NCBI GenBank assembly: GCA_037951105.1
Contig: JBAMJV010009314.1
Location: forward strand, 1-64,000
Length of the DNA stretch: 64,000 nt
Reading direction: 5' to 3'
DNA from: Echinarachnius parma
Taxonomy: Eukaryota; Echinodermata; Echinoidea; Clypeasteroida; Echinarachniidae
The first letter of the stretch is position 1; every line of letters begins with the position of its first letter. A model generated the notes under the pieces. The model did no database searches and was not told the origin of the DNA. It was given only the letters and a program-made list of their open reading frames with translations. A program made the translations under genes and the position numbers. Shown here one piece after another: positions 46,501 through 50,154 of this stretch.

Positions 46501-46717
46501 TTAAAATTTTCTTTTATTTATATTTAATGCAATACATCCAATATTGAATTGAACACATTTTCTGTTCCAGCTCTACCCAGCAAACTTTGACCAGACAACC
46601 CACGTGATCATCGTGTTCCCCGAGCCAATCACAGCGCGTTACGTCAGGGTCCATCCTCAGACGTGGTTTGGATATATTGTAATGCGTCTTGAGGTCCTCG
46701 GTTTTCGCCCGACCTAA
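4457..46717 (+). CDS. Gene 1: large secreted EGF / F5-8C / SRCR mosaic protein (full span)
   Basis: Joined from 29 coding exons (listed separately), 4,434 nt, 1,477 residues. Predicted order: signal peptide 1-23; unknown Cys-containing segment 23-100; EGF 1-8 at 100-408; F5/8C 408-564; EGF 564-600; F5/8C 600-756; EGF 756-792; F5/8C 792-948; EGF 948-984; degenerate EGF 984-1025; SRCR 1025-1145; F5/8C 1145-1308; F5/8C 1308-1477. Every module boundary falls on a phase-1 intron, the usual sign of exon shuffling, and all junctions keep the frame. No transmembrane segment or GPI-type tail is visible after the last F5/8C, so secretion is inferred. From the families, EGF repeats form calcium-stabilised rods, discoidin domains bind lipid, glycan or collagen, and SRCR domains bind protein or microbial ligands. 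A matrix, adhesion or immune-recognition role is inference. I do not recognise a named orthologue. Confidence 0.85.
4524..5285 (+). other. Intron 1 of gene 1
   Basis: AT-rich, no repeat or gene recognised. Confidence 0.6.
5286..5516 (+). CDS. Gene 1 exon 2: unrecognised Cys-containing N-terminal segment
   Basis: Residues 23-100. The acceptor CCAATTCAG and donor TCTG|GTAGGT give phase 1 on both sides and keep one frame open for 77 codons. Five Cys are visible: a CC pair (ETCCKDGYG), then MRPCRE, FECGRR and LRMCRI. The region is rich in Arg, and I do not recognise the domain. A second frame is also open here, but its phase does not match exon 3. It may be a lineage-specific N-terminal module. 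Confidence 0.65.
5517..6341 (+). other. Intron 2 of gene 1
   Basis: Mostly AT-rich. There is one GC-rich patch at about 5725-5800 with repeated CCGGACTAGGCCGGTCGG-like sequence. Nothing else is recognised. Confidence 0.5.
6342..6443 (+). CDS. Gene 1 exon 3: EGF-like domain 1
   Basis: Residues 100-134. Six Cys with EGF spacing: DCDSNPCKNGWC, then TCHC and PGFNGSDC. It differs clearly from the later EGF copies and lacks the DINEC calcium start, so it is the founding or oldest copy. Its donor GTATGAAT is immediately followed by a hAT-like element. Confidence 0.9.
6452..7320. mobile_element. hAT-like non-autonomous element at the exon 3 donor
   Basis: Termini CAGGGGCGT and ACGCCCCTG are perfect 9-bp inverted repeats. 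Flanking 8-bp copies are GTATGAAT (6444-6451) and TTATGAAT (7321-7328), 7 of 8 identical, as expected of a hAT target duplication. Inside are several G runs, two copies of GACGATGCGGAGCATCGTCC with AGCCGCGAAGCGGCGA, and duplicated blocks near 6770 and 6860. No transposase frame remains. The target copy includes the splice donor. Confidence 0.75.
7441..7828 (+). pseudogene. Truncated non-LTR retrotransposon reverse transcriptase
   Basis: An open frame reads SGKAQGPDNLPPEFL, then IPKIWRKATIIALPK, the N-terminal part of a LINE reverse transcriptase (jockey-like type). The next expected block, HYRPISLLC, is present only in another frame (near 7795-7822), so there is a frameshift. The copy stops at a G/C run at 7838. 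There is no catalytic YADD box. It is a dead fragment in intron 3. Confidence 0.85.
7829..8499 (+). other. Rest of intron 3
   Basis: Begins with C and G runs and a GGTCTCGACC-type repeat scrap (7930-8040) like the one at 50270-50470. After that it is plain AT-rich intron. Confidence 0.5.
8500..8616 (+). CDS. Gene 1 exon 4: EGF-like domain 2
   Basis: Residues 134-173. Starts DIDECASNPC and contains NCSDGQDSFSCDC, matching both the calcium-binding start and the Asp/Asn hydroxylation pattern C-x-[DN]-x4-[FY]-x-C-x-C. Six Cys, 39 codons, phase 1 to 1. The tail NISTG holds an N-glycosylation sequon. Confidence 0.95.
8982..9098 (+). CDS. Gene 1 exon 5: EGF-like domain 3
   Basis: Residues 173-212. 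Six Cys. The calcium start has decayed to VTNGC, while NCTDDRDSFSCDC keeps the hydroxylation pattern. Same 117-nt length and tail (NISAG) as its neighbours. Confidence 0.95.
9430..9466 (+). pseudogene. Relic EGF exon fragment (a)
   Basis: ACCCAG followed by ATATCATTGGATGTGC copies the start of an EGF exon, reads DIIGCARNVSR in frame and then meets a stop. It lies about 100 bp before true exon 6. No donor follows. Confidence 0.6.
9531..9650 (+). CDS. Gene 1 exon 6: EGF-like domain 4
   Basis: Residues 212-252. 120 nt, one codon longer than its sisters: NCTSDGQDSFSCDC has an extra residue that shifts the Asp/Asn hydroxylation pattern. The start is DINEC, with six Cys and CDHGWEGDFC. Confidence 0.95.
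9998..10035 (+). pseudogene. Relic EGF exon fragment (b)
   Basis: ATGTGCAAGTTTTGTGTGG repeats the start of fragment (c) about 90 bp downstream and lacks an acceptor AG. Noncoding. Confidence 0.45.
10093..10150 (+). pseudogene. Relic EGF exon fragment (c) with intact-looking splice signals
   Basis: Acceptor TCTTTTCCAG, then DIFGCASNVW, and a possible donor GTAAGT at 10151. It would be 58 nt, which is not a multiple of 3, so inclusion would break the frame. It is most likely a dead or rarely used exon. Confidence 0.5.
10204..10320 (+). CDS. Gene 1 exon 7: EGF-like domain 5
   Basis: Residues 252-291. DFNDCASNPC start, NCTDGKDGFSCDC, six Cys, hydroxylation pattern intact. Acceptor TATTTCCTAG, donor GTAAAC. 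Confidence 0.95.
10552..10668 (+). CDS. Gene 1 exon 8: EGF-like domain 6
   Basis: Residues 291-330. DINECASNPC start. NCSAGQDSFSCDC has Ala where Asp/Asn is needed, so this copy should not be hydroxylated. Six Cys. The following intron resembles that after exon 6, showing that intron and exon were duplicated together. Confidence 0.95.
11375..11430 (+). pseudogene. Relic EGF exon fragment (d)
   Basis: Same sequence as fragment (c) (ATATCTTTGGATGTGCAAG) but the acceptor AG is now CG and no donor follows. Again about 100 bp before a true EGF exon. Confidence 0.55.
11476..11592 (+). CDS. Gene 1 exon 9: EGF-like domain 7
   Basis: Residues 330-369. DMNECASNPC start, NCTDGQGGFSCDC, six Cys, CDPGWAGDFC. 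Phase 1 to 1. Confidence 0.95.
11837..12410. mobile_element. Tc1/mariner-type hairpin MITE in intron 9
   Basis: 574 bp, flanked by TA (11835-11836 and 12411-12412). Ends CAGTGCGTATA and TATACGCACGG are inverted. The arms stay complementary over roughly 240 bp each, with a short spacer near 12110-12170, so the whole element can fold into one hairpin. The paralogous intron at 10535-10551 gives an empty site. No transposase is present; frames across it are chance. Confidence 0.8.
12426..12542 (+). CDS. Gene 1 exon 10: EGF-like domain 8
   Basis: Residues 369-408. DINECASNPC start, NCTDDQDSFSCDC, six Cys, tail NINTG. Last of the tandem EGF run before the first F5/8C domain. Confidence 0.95.
12707..12880. 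repeat. Fragment of TTAA MITE family 1
   Basis: Left part only: GAAGGGATAGTTGAATTCTG, then CCACCATGCTCGAAAGG and AAAGCCTGTTATCATT blocks as in other family 1 copies. The right half is missing. Confidence 0.55.
13153..14073. mobile_element. TTAA MITE family 2 copy split by a nested element
   Basis: The left end AGGGGATTACCAGGTAAAG and the right end GTGGTGGTACCCT, then TTAA (14074-14077), match the intact copies at 15721 and 20826. The middle is interrupted by the nested element at 13416-13914. Confidence 0.65.
13416..13914. mobile_element. GC-rich nested element with TAATTG-type inverted ends
   Basis: Ends AACCCCTTTTTAATTG and CAATTAAAAAGGGGTT are inverted, and the flanks repeat ATA. The interior is GC-rich with repeated CGCGGTAACGTCCAGACGTT, unlike its surroundings. 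499 bp, no coding frame. Its superfamily is not clear to me. Confidence 0.6.
14085..14300. mobile_element. Truncated piggyBac-type MITE
   Basis: Right-hand part of the family seen in full at 52187-52781: ACGGCC blocks, a G run, CCGGCCGTAGAAAGAC, and an end AGCCCGGCCTGTTTAGGG before TTAA. Confidence 0.6.
14747..14919 (+). CDS. Gene 1 exon 11: F5/8C domain 1, part 1
   Basis: Residues 408-465. GFPLGLASYAIPDASLTAS is the standard discoidin/F5/8C opening, and it ends GAWCAGKRDANQWIQ. Acceptor TTCTTTTGAAG (phase 1), donor CAG|GTTGGA (phase 0). The Cys normally found at the start of the domain lies upstream of the acceptor and is excluded by the phase. Confidence 0.9.
14920..15475 (+). other. Intron 11, shared with introns 15 and 19
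   Basis: Closely similar to 24922-25479 and 30282-30796 (GGAAACCTGTGGATGTC near the start, AAAGCAGCGGTTTGACAAAC-like sequence later). No other feature. Confidence 0.7.
15476..15622 (+). CDS. Gene 1 exon 12: F5/8C domain 1, part 2
   Basis: Residues 466-514. VDLGFTYQVVALATQGRQ and DEWVTSYMVTYGMDGVTF form the central beta-sandwich strands of an F5/8C domain. Phase 0 to 0, 49 codons. Confidence 0.93.
15721..16150. mobile_element. TTAA MITE family 2, intact copy
   Basis: 430 bp with TTAA on both sides (15717-15720, 16151-16154). Ends AGGGGACCACC and GGTGGTGGTACCCT are inverted. Non-coding. Confidence 0.8.
16340..16720. repeat. Degraded TTAA MITE family 1 sequence
   Basis: Contains GGGCGCCCTCCAAAC, GTGAATGTGATGTTTCGCTA and GCGCCCTCCAAACAG in family 1 order. 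Shorter remnants of the same insertion persist at 25806-25925 and 31109-31225 in the duplicated introns, so it predates the module duplication. Confidence 0.5.
16960..17107 (+). CDS. Gene 1 exon 13: F5/8C domain 1, part 3
   Basis: Residues 515-564. VFSGNADRDSVVRNAFPVP then VCRFLRVRPVAW and MRMELYGNG, the standard end of an F5/8C domain, but without the terminal Cys. The acceptor is CTCTAATAG, not the later TTTTCAG, because only this one is in phase 0. The donor is GAAA|GTAATT, phase 1. Confidence 0.92.
17661..17800 (+). repeat. Truncated SINE family B
   Basis: A box-like TGGCACGATCGG, then GCCAGGCACAGG and CTCCCCAGGGAGTGGATAAA as in the other copies. The tail is lost. Confidence 0.5.
17801..18268 (+). 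other. End of intron 13
   Basis: Similar to 26690-27022 and 32290-32627 (AAATTCATACTTCGATAAT). Part of the duplicated F5/8C-EGF module. No other feature. Confidence 0.6.
18269..18376 (+). CDS. Gene 1 exon 14: EGF-like domain 9
   Basis: Residues 564-600. RCAIEYCDHGYC, then FFCVC and GWGGDFC: six Cys in 36 codons, shorter than exons 4-10 because the DINE leader is absent. The hydroxylation pattern (YCPDGQENFFCVC) is present. Confidence 0.93.
18377..19373 (+). other. Intron 14, first part
   Basis: Contains a left-half piggyBac-type MITE scrap (about 18688-18960, GGCCGGGGCCATTATG). From about 18890 on it matches 28480-28905 of intron 18, marking the duplicated module. Confidence 0.55.
19378..19867. 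mobile_element. TTAA MITE family 1 copy
   Basis: TTAA at 19374-19377, then AGGGGTAATGCAGTTTTTG. The end CTGAACTACCCATTT is inverted to the start. The downstream TTAA is mutated. The paralogous copy is at 28906-29570. Confidence 0.7.
20060..20600. repeat. Composite G/C-run and AATTCTTAAGAATT-palindrome insertion
   Basis: G and C runs (20071-20092, 20172-20189) are followed by a block with repeated CAATTCTTAAGAATTG palindromes and a TCTTGTGGTTATCTTGTGG inverted repeat around 20270-20300. It is absent from the paralogous intron near 29760-29790, so it is a later insertion. The family is unknown. Confidence 0.5.
20826..21256. mobile_element. TTAA MITE family 2, intact copy
   Basis: 431 bp, flanked by TTAA (20822-20825, 21257-21260), with the same inverted ends as the copy at 15721. 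Confidence 0.8.
21261..23242 (+). other. Intron 14, later part
   Basis: No gene seen. A short ATC/ATAATG microsatellite lies at 22720-22790. The rest is AT-rich and unassigned. Confidence 0.5.
23243..23290 (+). pseudogene. Relic F5/8C exon fragment
   Basis: After TTCTTTTAAAG comes DLPLVLESNAIFDELY, the start of an F5/8C first exon. It stops being homologous after 16 codons, and no donor is present. It is interrupted by the hAT-like element. The same relic is at 30017-30064. Confidence 0.65.
23291..24695. mobile_element. hAT-like element inserted in the relic exon
   Basis: 1,405 bp with perfect 8-bp copies of ATTATATG at 23283-23290 and 24696-24703. Ends CAGGCGCGCCGGAAG and CTTCCGGCGCCTATG are imperfect inverted repeats. 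The uninterrupted site is at 30057-30064 in the paralogous intron. It contains G/C runs, AGCCGCGAAGCGGCGA-type blocks and two tandem copies (24012-24180, 24190-24400) of a dispersed GGAGCGAAGCGACCGAGGG family. No transposase was found. Confidence 0.8.
24749..24921 (+). CDS. Gene 1 exon 15: F5/8C domain 2, part 1
   Basis: Residues 600-657. GFPLGLVSYAIPDASLTAS to GAWCAGMRDANQWIQ. Same length and phases (1 to 0) as exon 11. Confidence 0.92.
25480..25626 (+). CDS. Gene 1 exon 16: F5/8C domain 2, part 2
   Basis: Residues 658-706. VDLAFTYQVVALVTQGRQ and EWVTSYMVTYSMDGVTF. Donor GATGTG|GTGGGT placed by homology with exon 12. Confidence 0.92.
25627..26010 (+). other. Intron 16, near-identical to intron 20
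   Basis: Matches 30944-31314 almost throughout, which shows a recent duplication. No other feature. Confidence 0.75.
26011..26158 (+). CDS. Gene 1 exon 17: F5/8C domain 2, part 3
   Basis: Residues 707-756. VFSGNADRDTVVRNAF, MCRFLRVRPVTW, CMRMELYGNDPFE. Phase 0 to 1. Confidence 0.92.
26159..27022 (+). other. Intron 17
   Basis: Paralogous to introns 13 and 21. No separate feature recognised. Confidence 0.6.
27023..27130 (+). CDS. Gene 1 exon 18: EGF-like domain 10
   Basis: Residues 756-792. RCSNESCDHGYC, FTCVC, GWGGFFC: six Cys. The hydroxylation position is Gly (YCPGDQMYF), so the pattern is lost. Confidence 0.93.
27131..28901 (+). other. Intron 18, first part
   Basis: 27190-27530 matches 32820-33120 after exon 22 (AAAGGCCTCGGCTCT), so the duplicated unit reaches beyond the EGF exon. 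A 99-codon open frame here is not conserved in the paralogous copy, and I do not call it a gene. 28480-28905 matches intron 14. Confidence 0.55.
28906..29570. mobile_element. TTAA MITE family 1 copy with internal insertion
   Basis: TTAA at 28902-28905. The right end is GGAACTACCCCTTT. Paralogous to the copy at 19378, but it carries an extra 128 bp at 29150-29277. Confidence 0.7.
29150..29277. mobile_element. 128-bp insert with 10-bp target duplication
   Basis: Bounded by AAATAATGAT at 29140-29149 and 29278-29287. Absent from the paralogous site near 19590. There are no inverted ends; the left edge has CGTTCGTTCGTG. A small retroposed fragment is one possibility. Confidence 0.6.
30017..30064 (+). 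pseudogene. Relic F5/8C exon fragment, uninterrupted copy
   Basis: TTCTTTTAAAG then DLPLGLEPNAIPDELY. Better preserved than the copy at 23243, and it shows the empty site of that hAT insertion. No donor; it lies just before true exon 19. Confidence 0.65.
30109..30281 (+). CDS. Gene 1 exon 19: F5/8C domain 3, part 1
   Basis: Residues 792-849. GFPLGLVSYAIPDASLTAS to GAWCAGMNDTNQWLQ. 173 nt, phase 1 to 0. Confidence 0.92.
30797..30943 (+). CDS. Gene 1 exon 20: F5/8C domain 3, part 2
   Basis: Residues 850-898. VDLGFTYQVVALVTQGRQ, YDNWVTSYMVTYGMDGVTF. 147 nt, phase 0 to 0. Confidence 0.92.
31315..31462 (+). CDS. Gene 1 exon 21: F5/8C domain 3, part 3
   Basis: Residues 899-948. VFSGNADHNNVVRNAF, VCRFLRVRPVTW, CMRMELYGYGPIE. 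Phase 0 to 1. Confidence 0.92.
31463..32627 (+). other. Intron 21
   Basis: Paralogous to introns 13 and 17, but with about 450 extra bases (near 31519-31966) between blocks that are adjacent in intron 13 (AGCTATAGTA and AACCAATATAGCG). This is probably another insertion. A G run lies at 32198-32212. Confidence 0.5.
32628..32735 (+). CDS. Gene 1 exon 22: EGF-like domain 11, seven Cys
   Basis: Residues 948-984. RCAFESCDHGYCPCGKGNFSC: Asp of the PDG turn is replaced by Cys, giving an odd seventh Cys. The conserved Gly before Trp is Arg (DPRWGGDFC). Splice sites are intact. Confidence 0.9.
32736..34016 (+). other. Intron 22
   Basis: The first 400 bases match intron 18. 33430-33890 is a degraded TTAA MITE family 1 copy (AAAGCCTGTTATCATT, GTGCAGCGCCCTC, GCGCAACTATCCATTT). 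A C run lies at 33364-33375. Confidence 0.55.
34017..34139 (+). CDS. Gene 1 exon 23: degenerate EGF-like domain 12, five Cys
   Basis: Residues 984-1025. DTSGCASYPCEHGNC is normal, but ESQDISSACDHGW lacks the fourth Cys and carries extra residues. The last base of the exon is A, not the usual G, giving GCAA|GTGAAT. Frame and phase (1 to 1) still join perfectly to the SRCR exon. It may be decaying but is still open. Confidence 0.8.
34140..34644 (+). other. Intron 23
   Basis: AT-rich, ending in a strong pyrimidine tract before CAAG. Nothing else seen. Confidence 0.6.
34645..35004 (+). CDS. Gene 1 exon 24: SRCR domain
   Basis: Residues 1025-1145, a single 360-nt exon, phase 1 to 1. LQLRGGRNREGNLVV, then LLCRFLGFKGAYA, VICPE, ITQCWYGD and VGVACC follow the order of an SRCR domain (opening strand, VCR-x-LG helix, C-x-C pairing strands, VAC end). 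It is a divergent single copy. SRCR domains bind protein or microbial ligands; a similar role here is inference. Confidence 0.85.
35190..36815. repeat. 1.6-kb inverted repeat with ~185-bp arms
   Basis: Left arm about 35190-35375, right arm about 36637-36815, inverted and closely matching (for example GGTCATGGAGAATG and ACTTTAAAGATAGTAGATCA). The 1.25-kb middle has no gene or recognised repeat. It could be a local inverted duplication or a long-TIR element; I see no clear target duplication. Confidence 0.7.
35323..35370 (+). CDS. Possible optional 48-nt mini-exon
   Basis: Acceptor ACATCTTGCAG, donor CTTG|GTAAAT, phase 1 on both sides, reading ENPIRFASVVMENVELG. It would insert 16 residues between the SRCR and fourth F5/8C domains without disturbing the frame. 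The inverted copy at 36640-36700 lacks the donor. It may be chance, and it is not counted in the 1,477-residue model. Confidence 0.25.
37002..37285 (-). repeat. tRNA-derived SINE (family C), minus strand, with target duplication
   Basis: On the minus strand: A box TGGCTTAGCGGTTAGATGC and B box GGTTCGAACCC. Flanked by perfect 12-bp copies CTCCACTTGAAG at 36990-37001 and 37286-37297, the mark of retroposition. It is not a functional tRNA, because the tRNA fold is incomplete. Confidence 0.8.
37569..37900 (+). CDS. Gene 1 exon 25: F5/8C domain 4, part 1
   Basis: Residues 1145-1255. DQCQAPGRALGIEDGSISDS opening with its Cys, VPWIQVSLGADYVISGI, KYVTSYTVSYSLDDLDW. This exon fuses what are two exons in domains 1-3, so domain 4 has a different history. 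Phase 1 to 0. Confidence 0.93.
37980..38165. repeat. TTAA element family 4 fragment
   Basis: GGTTCTCTCATACTG, AACAGGTTTGGGTTTTTAA and CGATTTAAAAAG blocks match the intact copy at 62846-63218. Further fragments are at 43280-43450 and 50527-50720. Confidence 0.45.
38184..38685. mobile_element. TTAA MITE family 1 copy
   Basis: TTAA at 38180-38183, left end AGGGATAGTTGAGTTTTAAT. The right end stops at AGAACTCAAC before TTAA, so the last bases of the inverted end are lost. 38690-39147 beyond it is AT-rich with no feature. Confidence 0.7.
39148..39304 (+). CDS. Gene 1 exon 26: F5/8C domain 4, part 2
   Basis: Residues 1256-1308. AFSGNYDSTTSVSNTL, ARYLRIHPQTF, LRFELTGYG: standard C-terminal half of F5/8C. 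Phase 0 to 1. Confidence 0.92.
39305..40405 (+). other. Intron 26
   Basis: No gene or repeat recognised. Confidence 0.5.
40406..40437 (+). pseudogene. Relic of exon 27
   Basis: ATGGGAATCAGTGATGATCT copies 40531-40550 inside exon 27 at about 120 bp distance. It lacks a nearby acceptor and donor. It is a small tandem duplication scrap. Confidence 0.5.
40484..40695 (+). CDS. Gene 1 exon 27: F5/8C domain 5, part 1
   Basis: Residues 1308-1378. DDCVPARGERLGVSDDLRTI, then FRGRLDYQAPDHGAGGW and NDEHQWLQ. Starts in phase 1 and ends in phase 0 (CAG|GTTTGT). Confidence 0.9.
40696..41076 (+). other. Intron 27
   Basis: Holds an AAT microsatellite (40851-40880) and nothing else recognised. Confidence 0.6.
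41077..41229 (+). CDS. Gene 1 exon 28: F5/8C domain 5, part 2
   Basis: Residues 1379-1429. IDLENDVVTTGVIVQGRHN, QWVTSVYISLSLDGSGWTYI. Phase 0 to 0; donor ACA|GTAAGT. Confidence 0.92.
41338..41432. repeat. Tandem array of short palindromes
   Basis: Five units of about 22 bp, each centred on the palindrome TTCTTGATATCAAGAA. Lies in intron 28, 110 bp after the exon. Confidence 0.8.
41710..42010. repeat. CA-rich microsatellite
   Basis: Long imperfect run of ACAC with ATACAC variants. Open frames on both strands here are low-complexity artefacts. Confidence 0.9.
42011..44613 (+). other. Intron 28, middle part
   Basis: No gene. Contains a second CA-rich tract (43459-43560) and a TTAA family 4 fragment near 43280-43450. 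Confidence 0.5.
44726..45935. mobile_element. Nested element with TGTATCCCCCGAACCA ends and an internal minisatellite
   Basis: Perfect 16-bp inverted ends: TGTATCCCCCGAACCA (44726-44741) and TGGTTCGGGGGATACA (45920-45935). It includes a GCC-triplet run (44776-44815) and the 156-bp tandem array. No target duplication is clear, so the boundaries are tentative. Confidence 0.5.
44825..45672. repeat. 156-bp minisatellite, about 5.4 units
   Basis: Units start at about 44825, 44981, 45137, 45293, 45458 and 45614. Spacing is 156 except one of 165, caused by a duplicated AACCATGAT. Each has ACAGGTCCGAGTTCTTGTCC and TGCCATGGTAACCATG. Units are almost identical. Confidence 0.9.
46571..46717 (+). CDS. 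Gene 1 exon 29: F5/8C domain 5, part 3 and stop
   Basis: Residues 1430-1477. LYPANFDQTTHVIIVF, ARYVRVHPQTW, VMRLEVLGFRPT then TAA. It ends right at the F5/8C boundary with no tail, supporting a secreted product. Acceptor CTGTTCCAG, phase 0. Confidence 0.92.
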   Translation, partial: LYPANFDQTTHVIIVFPEPITARYVRVHPQTWFGYIVMRLEVLGFRPT

Positions 46718-47940
46718 AGCAACGATGAAGGGATGCATTGATGTAGACCAGCACCCATCAGAGCGACAAATGATATTTGATTCACCTGAATCTTCAAGCT
46801 TTGATATAATGTTAACCTTTTCAGGACTGGTTTCGCTGGCATTGGTCTATGGTAAATGCATGGTATAACAAAATCAATCAGTCCTAAACGGGTTTAAGTT
46901 ACTGCATTATGCAGTTGATCTATAACAATTATTAGGTCCATCCTGATAATGCACATTACAAGAAAAACAAGATGTATACAATTAACAAGTAAAGGGAAGT
47001 TAAGGAGGTATGTTAAAAAAAAAAAAAGGTTTAAAAGGAATGGCTACTGAGCTTCTGACGATGCTGATATGAATAATAACAAATGTCGTATCAAAACGAT
47101 CAACTGACATGACTAACATTTCAAAACGTATACCCTTCTGTTATATTTCGCTGATTTTGTCCCCAAAACACCCCTCATTCGGGTCCGCAAAATGAACTAT
47201 ACGATAAGCTGTACAAATGCAAAGAAAAAAATGTGCGTGTAAAATGCATGGCTATCTTGAAAGATGCAAACCTCTTTATTTCCAGCTGTAAAACCATAAT
47301 TAGATTATGAAAAATATCATATCATGCATTAATAATGACACAAACTGGATTGCAACTAAACACAATAAAAACAAATAAATACATAAGAAATAGCAATCTT
47401 ATAAGATTACTTCCTTTCCATGGTTTTGTCAACATTTATTTAATACATTTTTTTTGTTCATTTACATTAATTGTACAAAATAGTATCTGAACCCACAAAT
47501 ACTACTTTTAAAAAGCATTTACATGCCCATAAACATGATGCAACTGAAAGAATAAAGACCAAAAAAAAGATGTGTACATATTTTCATCGTCTATTAGCTT
47601 TAATTTGCATATAATTTTAGTTTTGTCATTGAAAGATGGATTCCTGTAGATTACATCGGAGAGTATGCGCATATCAAATTTGGTCACGATGGGGCGCATA
47701 ATAGCCGGGATTTCGGGATGGGGGGGGGGGGGGGGGGGCTTTTTCTCTTCAGGGTTGAATTTAGGCATGCATTTAAATATATACTGTATATATTTATATG
47801 CCCGATTTTTTTTTGGGGGGGGGGGGGGGGGCAATCAAAATTAAATTTTGTAATTGTATGATGAAGACGGACTTGCTTAATTGCTTAGCTTAAGCCTATA
47901 ATAATGAAAATATAGGGCTCTTTACCCCCCCCCCCCCCCC
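46718..47940. other. 3' flank of gene 1
   Basis: AT-rich; G runs at 47720-47738 and 47815-47831 and a C run near 47928-47942. No gene recognised. Candidate AATAAA signals exist but none stands out as the polyadenylation site. Confidence 0.5.
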
Positions 47941-47945
47941 CCATG

Positions 47946-48051
47946 GGTGATTTCAAGTATGGTGTTTAAGGCCGGTGTTAGTGTTTATTACACACAAAGA
48001 CCAGTTTGATAAACACTAACACCAGCCCTAAACACCATACTTGAAATCACC
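47946..48051. mobile_element. 106-bp foldback element, copy 1
   Basis: Ends GGTGATTTCAAGTATGGTG and CACCATACTTGAAATCACC. Arms of about 45 bp fold over a short loop. Same length as copy 2 at 62611-62716. Confidence 0.8.
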
Positions 48052-48098
48052 CACTGTATATTAAGGGTACAAAAAGCCCAGTCTTTATGGTGTAAGTA

Positions 48099-48436
48099 CC
48101 CAGCTAGCCACCTGACGTTGGGCCGATGTTGGAATTTGGTTGCCGGATGTCGGCATATCGCCGTTGGCTCGAGGTCAAAATGTCCGCCAGCCCAACATCG
48201 TCACGACGTCATTTTTGTGATATGTTGGCATAAGGTCATTTTCCGACAATGGCCCAACATCATGTCATGAGATGATGTTGGGCCATTGTCGGAAAATGAC
48301 GTTATGCCAATATGTCACAAAAATGACGTCGTGACGATGTTGGGCTGGCGGACATTTTAACCTCGAGCCAACGGCGATATGCCGACATCCGGCAACCAAA
48401 TTCCAACATCGGCCCAACGTCAGGTGGCTAGCTGGG
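48099..48436. mobile_element. 338-bp near-perfect palindromic element
   Basis: Flanked by TA on both sides. Ends CCCAGCTAGCCACCTGACG and CGTCAGGTGGCTAGCTGGG. Arms of about 165 bp are almost perfectly complementary around TCATGTCATGAGATGA, and each arm repeats CCAACATCG-type words. Fully non-coding. Confidence 0.85.
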
Positions 48437-49600
48437 TAAAGGCGAAATGTGTGTAAATGCGCATGCATGCGTTACAAAATATATGTTCATTCTAGATGTC
48501 GGTGTTTGTTCTCTGTTTTATATAAGTATGTAAGGTATTGGTCTCACGGTGCTTGTGATGGGCTACAGCAAGCTGCGATGAGACAATAGAAGTTATGATG
48601 GGTAAGTCAGGTCCAAAATAACTAAAACTTCACAACGGAATACAAATTTCGCAATAAATTCCGTCTAATTCCCATTTATAGCCATAAATGAGTTTTGTGT
48701 ATTACGTTTTGTCTAAAATAAACATAAGGTCTCATTTATCGTGCTGAATAAGTCTGGTTTTGGGCTGTTGATCAAACAATAGCACGAATGGTCACGAGGA
48801 ACGCATGCGTCGAGCGTTATATTCTCATTACAGGATCCCATCGCAAGTCTCATCGCAGGGTTTTGAACATGTTCAAATTACGTTGCGATCAAAACAATAG
48901 AAGCGAGATAGTATGCTGTGATGGCATAGCCTCATAGTGCGGGATTGGCTGCATCTCACCCTAAAATGTTTGAAAATGGCCTTAATCCGGTCAAAACAAT
49001 GTAATAATATTTATGCCATATTCATGTTAATTGATATCAGGATTATTCGAGTAAACCTATTCACTTTTCATCACTGAAGTGCTGTCGTTGCGAGTGTACA
49101 GTTGTGTTTGGTGCTGCAGTGTTGATTCGCACTCAATTTTATCCAATGAATCAAGTAGCTTGAACAATACTTGGTGCCAAATAGCTGTACACAGGTCAAT
49201 GTATGCACTATGCACTACTCTTTTGGGATTTAGGAACATATATGGCTCTTTAGCTTCACCCCCCCCCCCCCTCCCCCTGCTTGTTGAAGGTACGAAAAAG
49301 CCCAGTCTTTCTACTGTTATAAACTTAAGGCAAATTTTCCGAACATGCATATAATTGTATGCATCGGTTTACAAATATTCTGGATGTTTGTGTTTGGTCT
49401 CTGTTATATATATTTTGTAATAGTATGATATAGACAAATTTGCCGGCTTCGCTTTACTAAGCCTTTAACATAGGGATTTTTTCTCAGAATTTGAAACATG
49501 AGCGCTTCGCGCGCGAACAGATTATCTCACTGTGTTGTGTAACTTGCGTATGGTCTGGAGTGAGTATTTTGTCAACGTAGTTCTAGTGTAGGCTAGCATT
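48437..49600. other. Intergenic, no gene recognised
   Basis: AT-rich, with a C run at 49259-49270. Confidence 0.5.
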
Positions 49601-49609
49601 GCTCTGGCT

Positions 49610-50130
49610 GCTTATGTGACGTGCACCACATTGCACCATTTTAAGTATATAAATGCAAAATCTTCTCCGTGGGAGGGGGATACCCCCTCCCAAACGGTTC
49701 CCTATTTGGCTCTGCCCCAGCCCTCAGTACCTTCGCCCCCTCGGGACTCATTCTTGGCTATAGGCTATGTTGTTGGATCATAAATTATGTGGCATATGGA
49801 CACTAAATATAAATACAATATTTGTGTGTGTGTTGGGGTACATATTTATTAGTGTGTCAATTATTTGTTTTCTTCGTGAAAATATATTTAAAATTTATAG
49901 TTGATCAAATCATAACCCGCTTTCCCAGATACAGTCAATGTTATGCCCGAATTTCCTTTCTAGGTAAGCACCAGATTGCACAATTTCAAGTCCAAAAATG
50001 CAAAAGCTCCCTACCGTTGGAGGGGGGACACCCCCCTCCCACACCCTCCCCCTGCTCAGTCACTTCGCTCCCTCGCAATGTCTCAATCTCACATCTGGCT
50101 CAAAGTTGTCAGCCCTGTGAGTGTGATTGA
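49610..50130 (-). repeat. Two copies of the GAGGGGGATACCCCCTCCC dispersed family
   Basis: Reverse copies at about 49610-49790 and 49960-50110 of the family seen at 24012-24400 and inside the hAT-like element at 6940-7040. Confidence 0.55.
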
Positions 50131-50154
50131 ACATGAGCCCCTACATACACTTAG

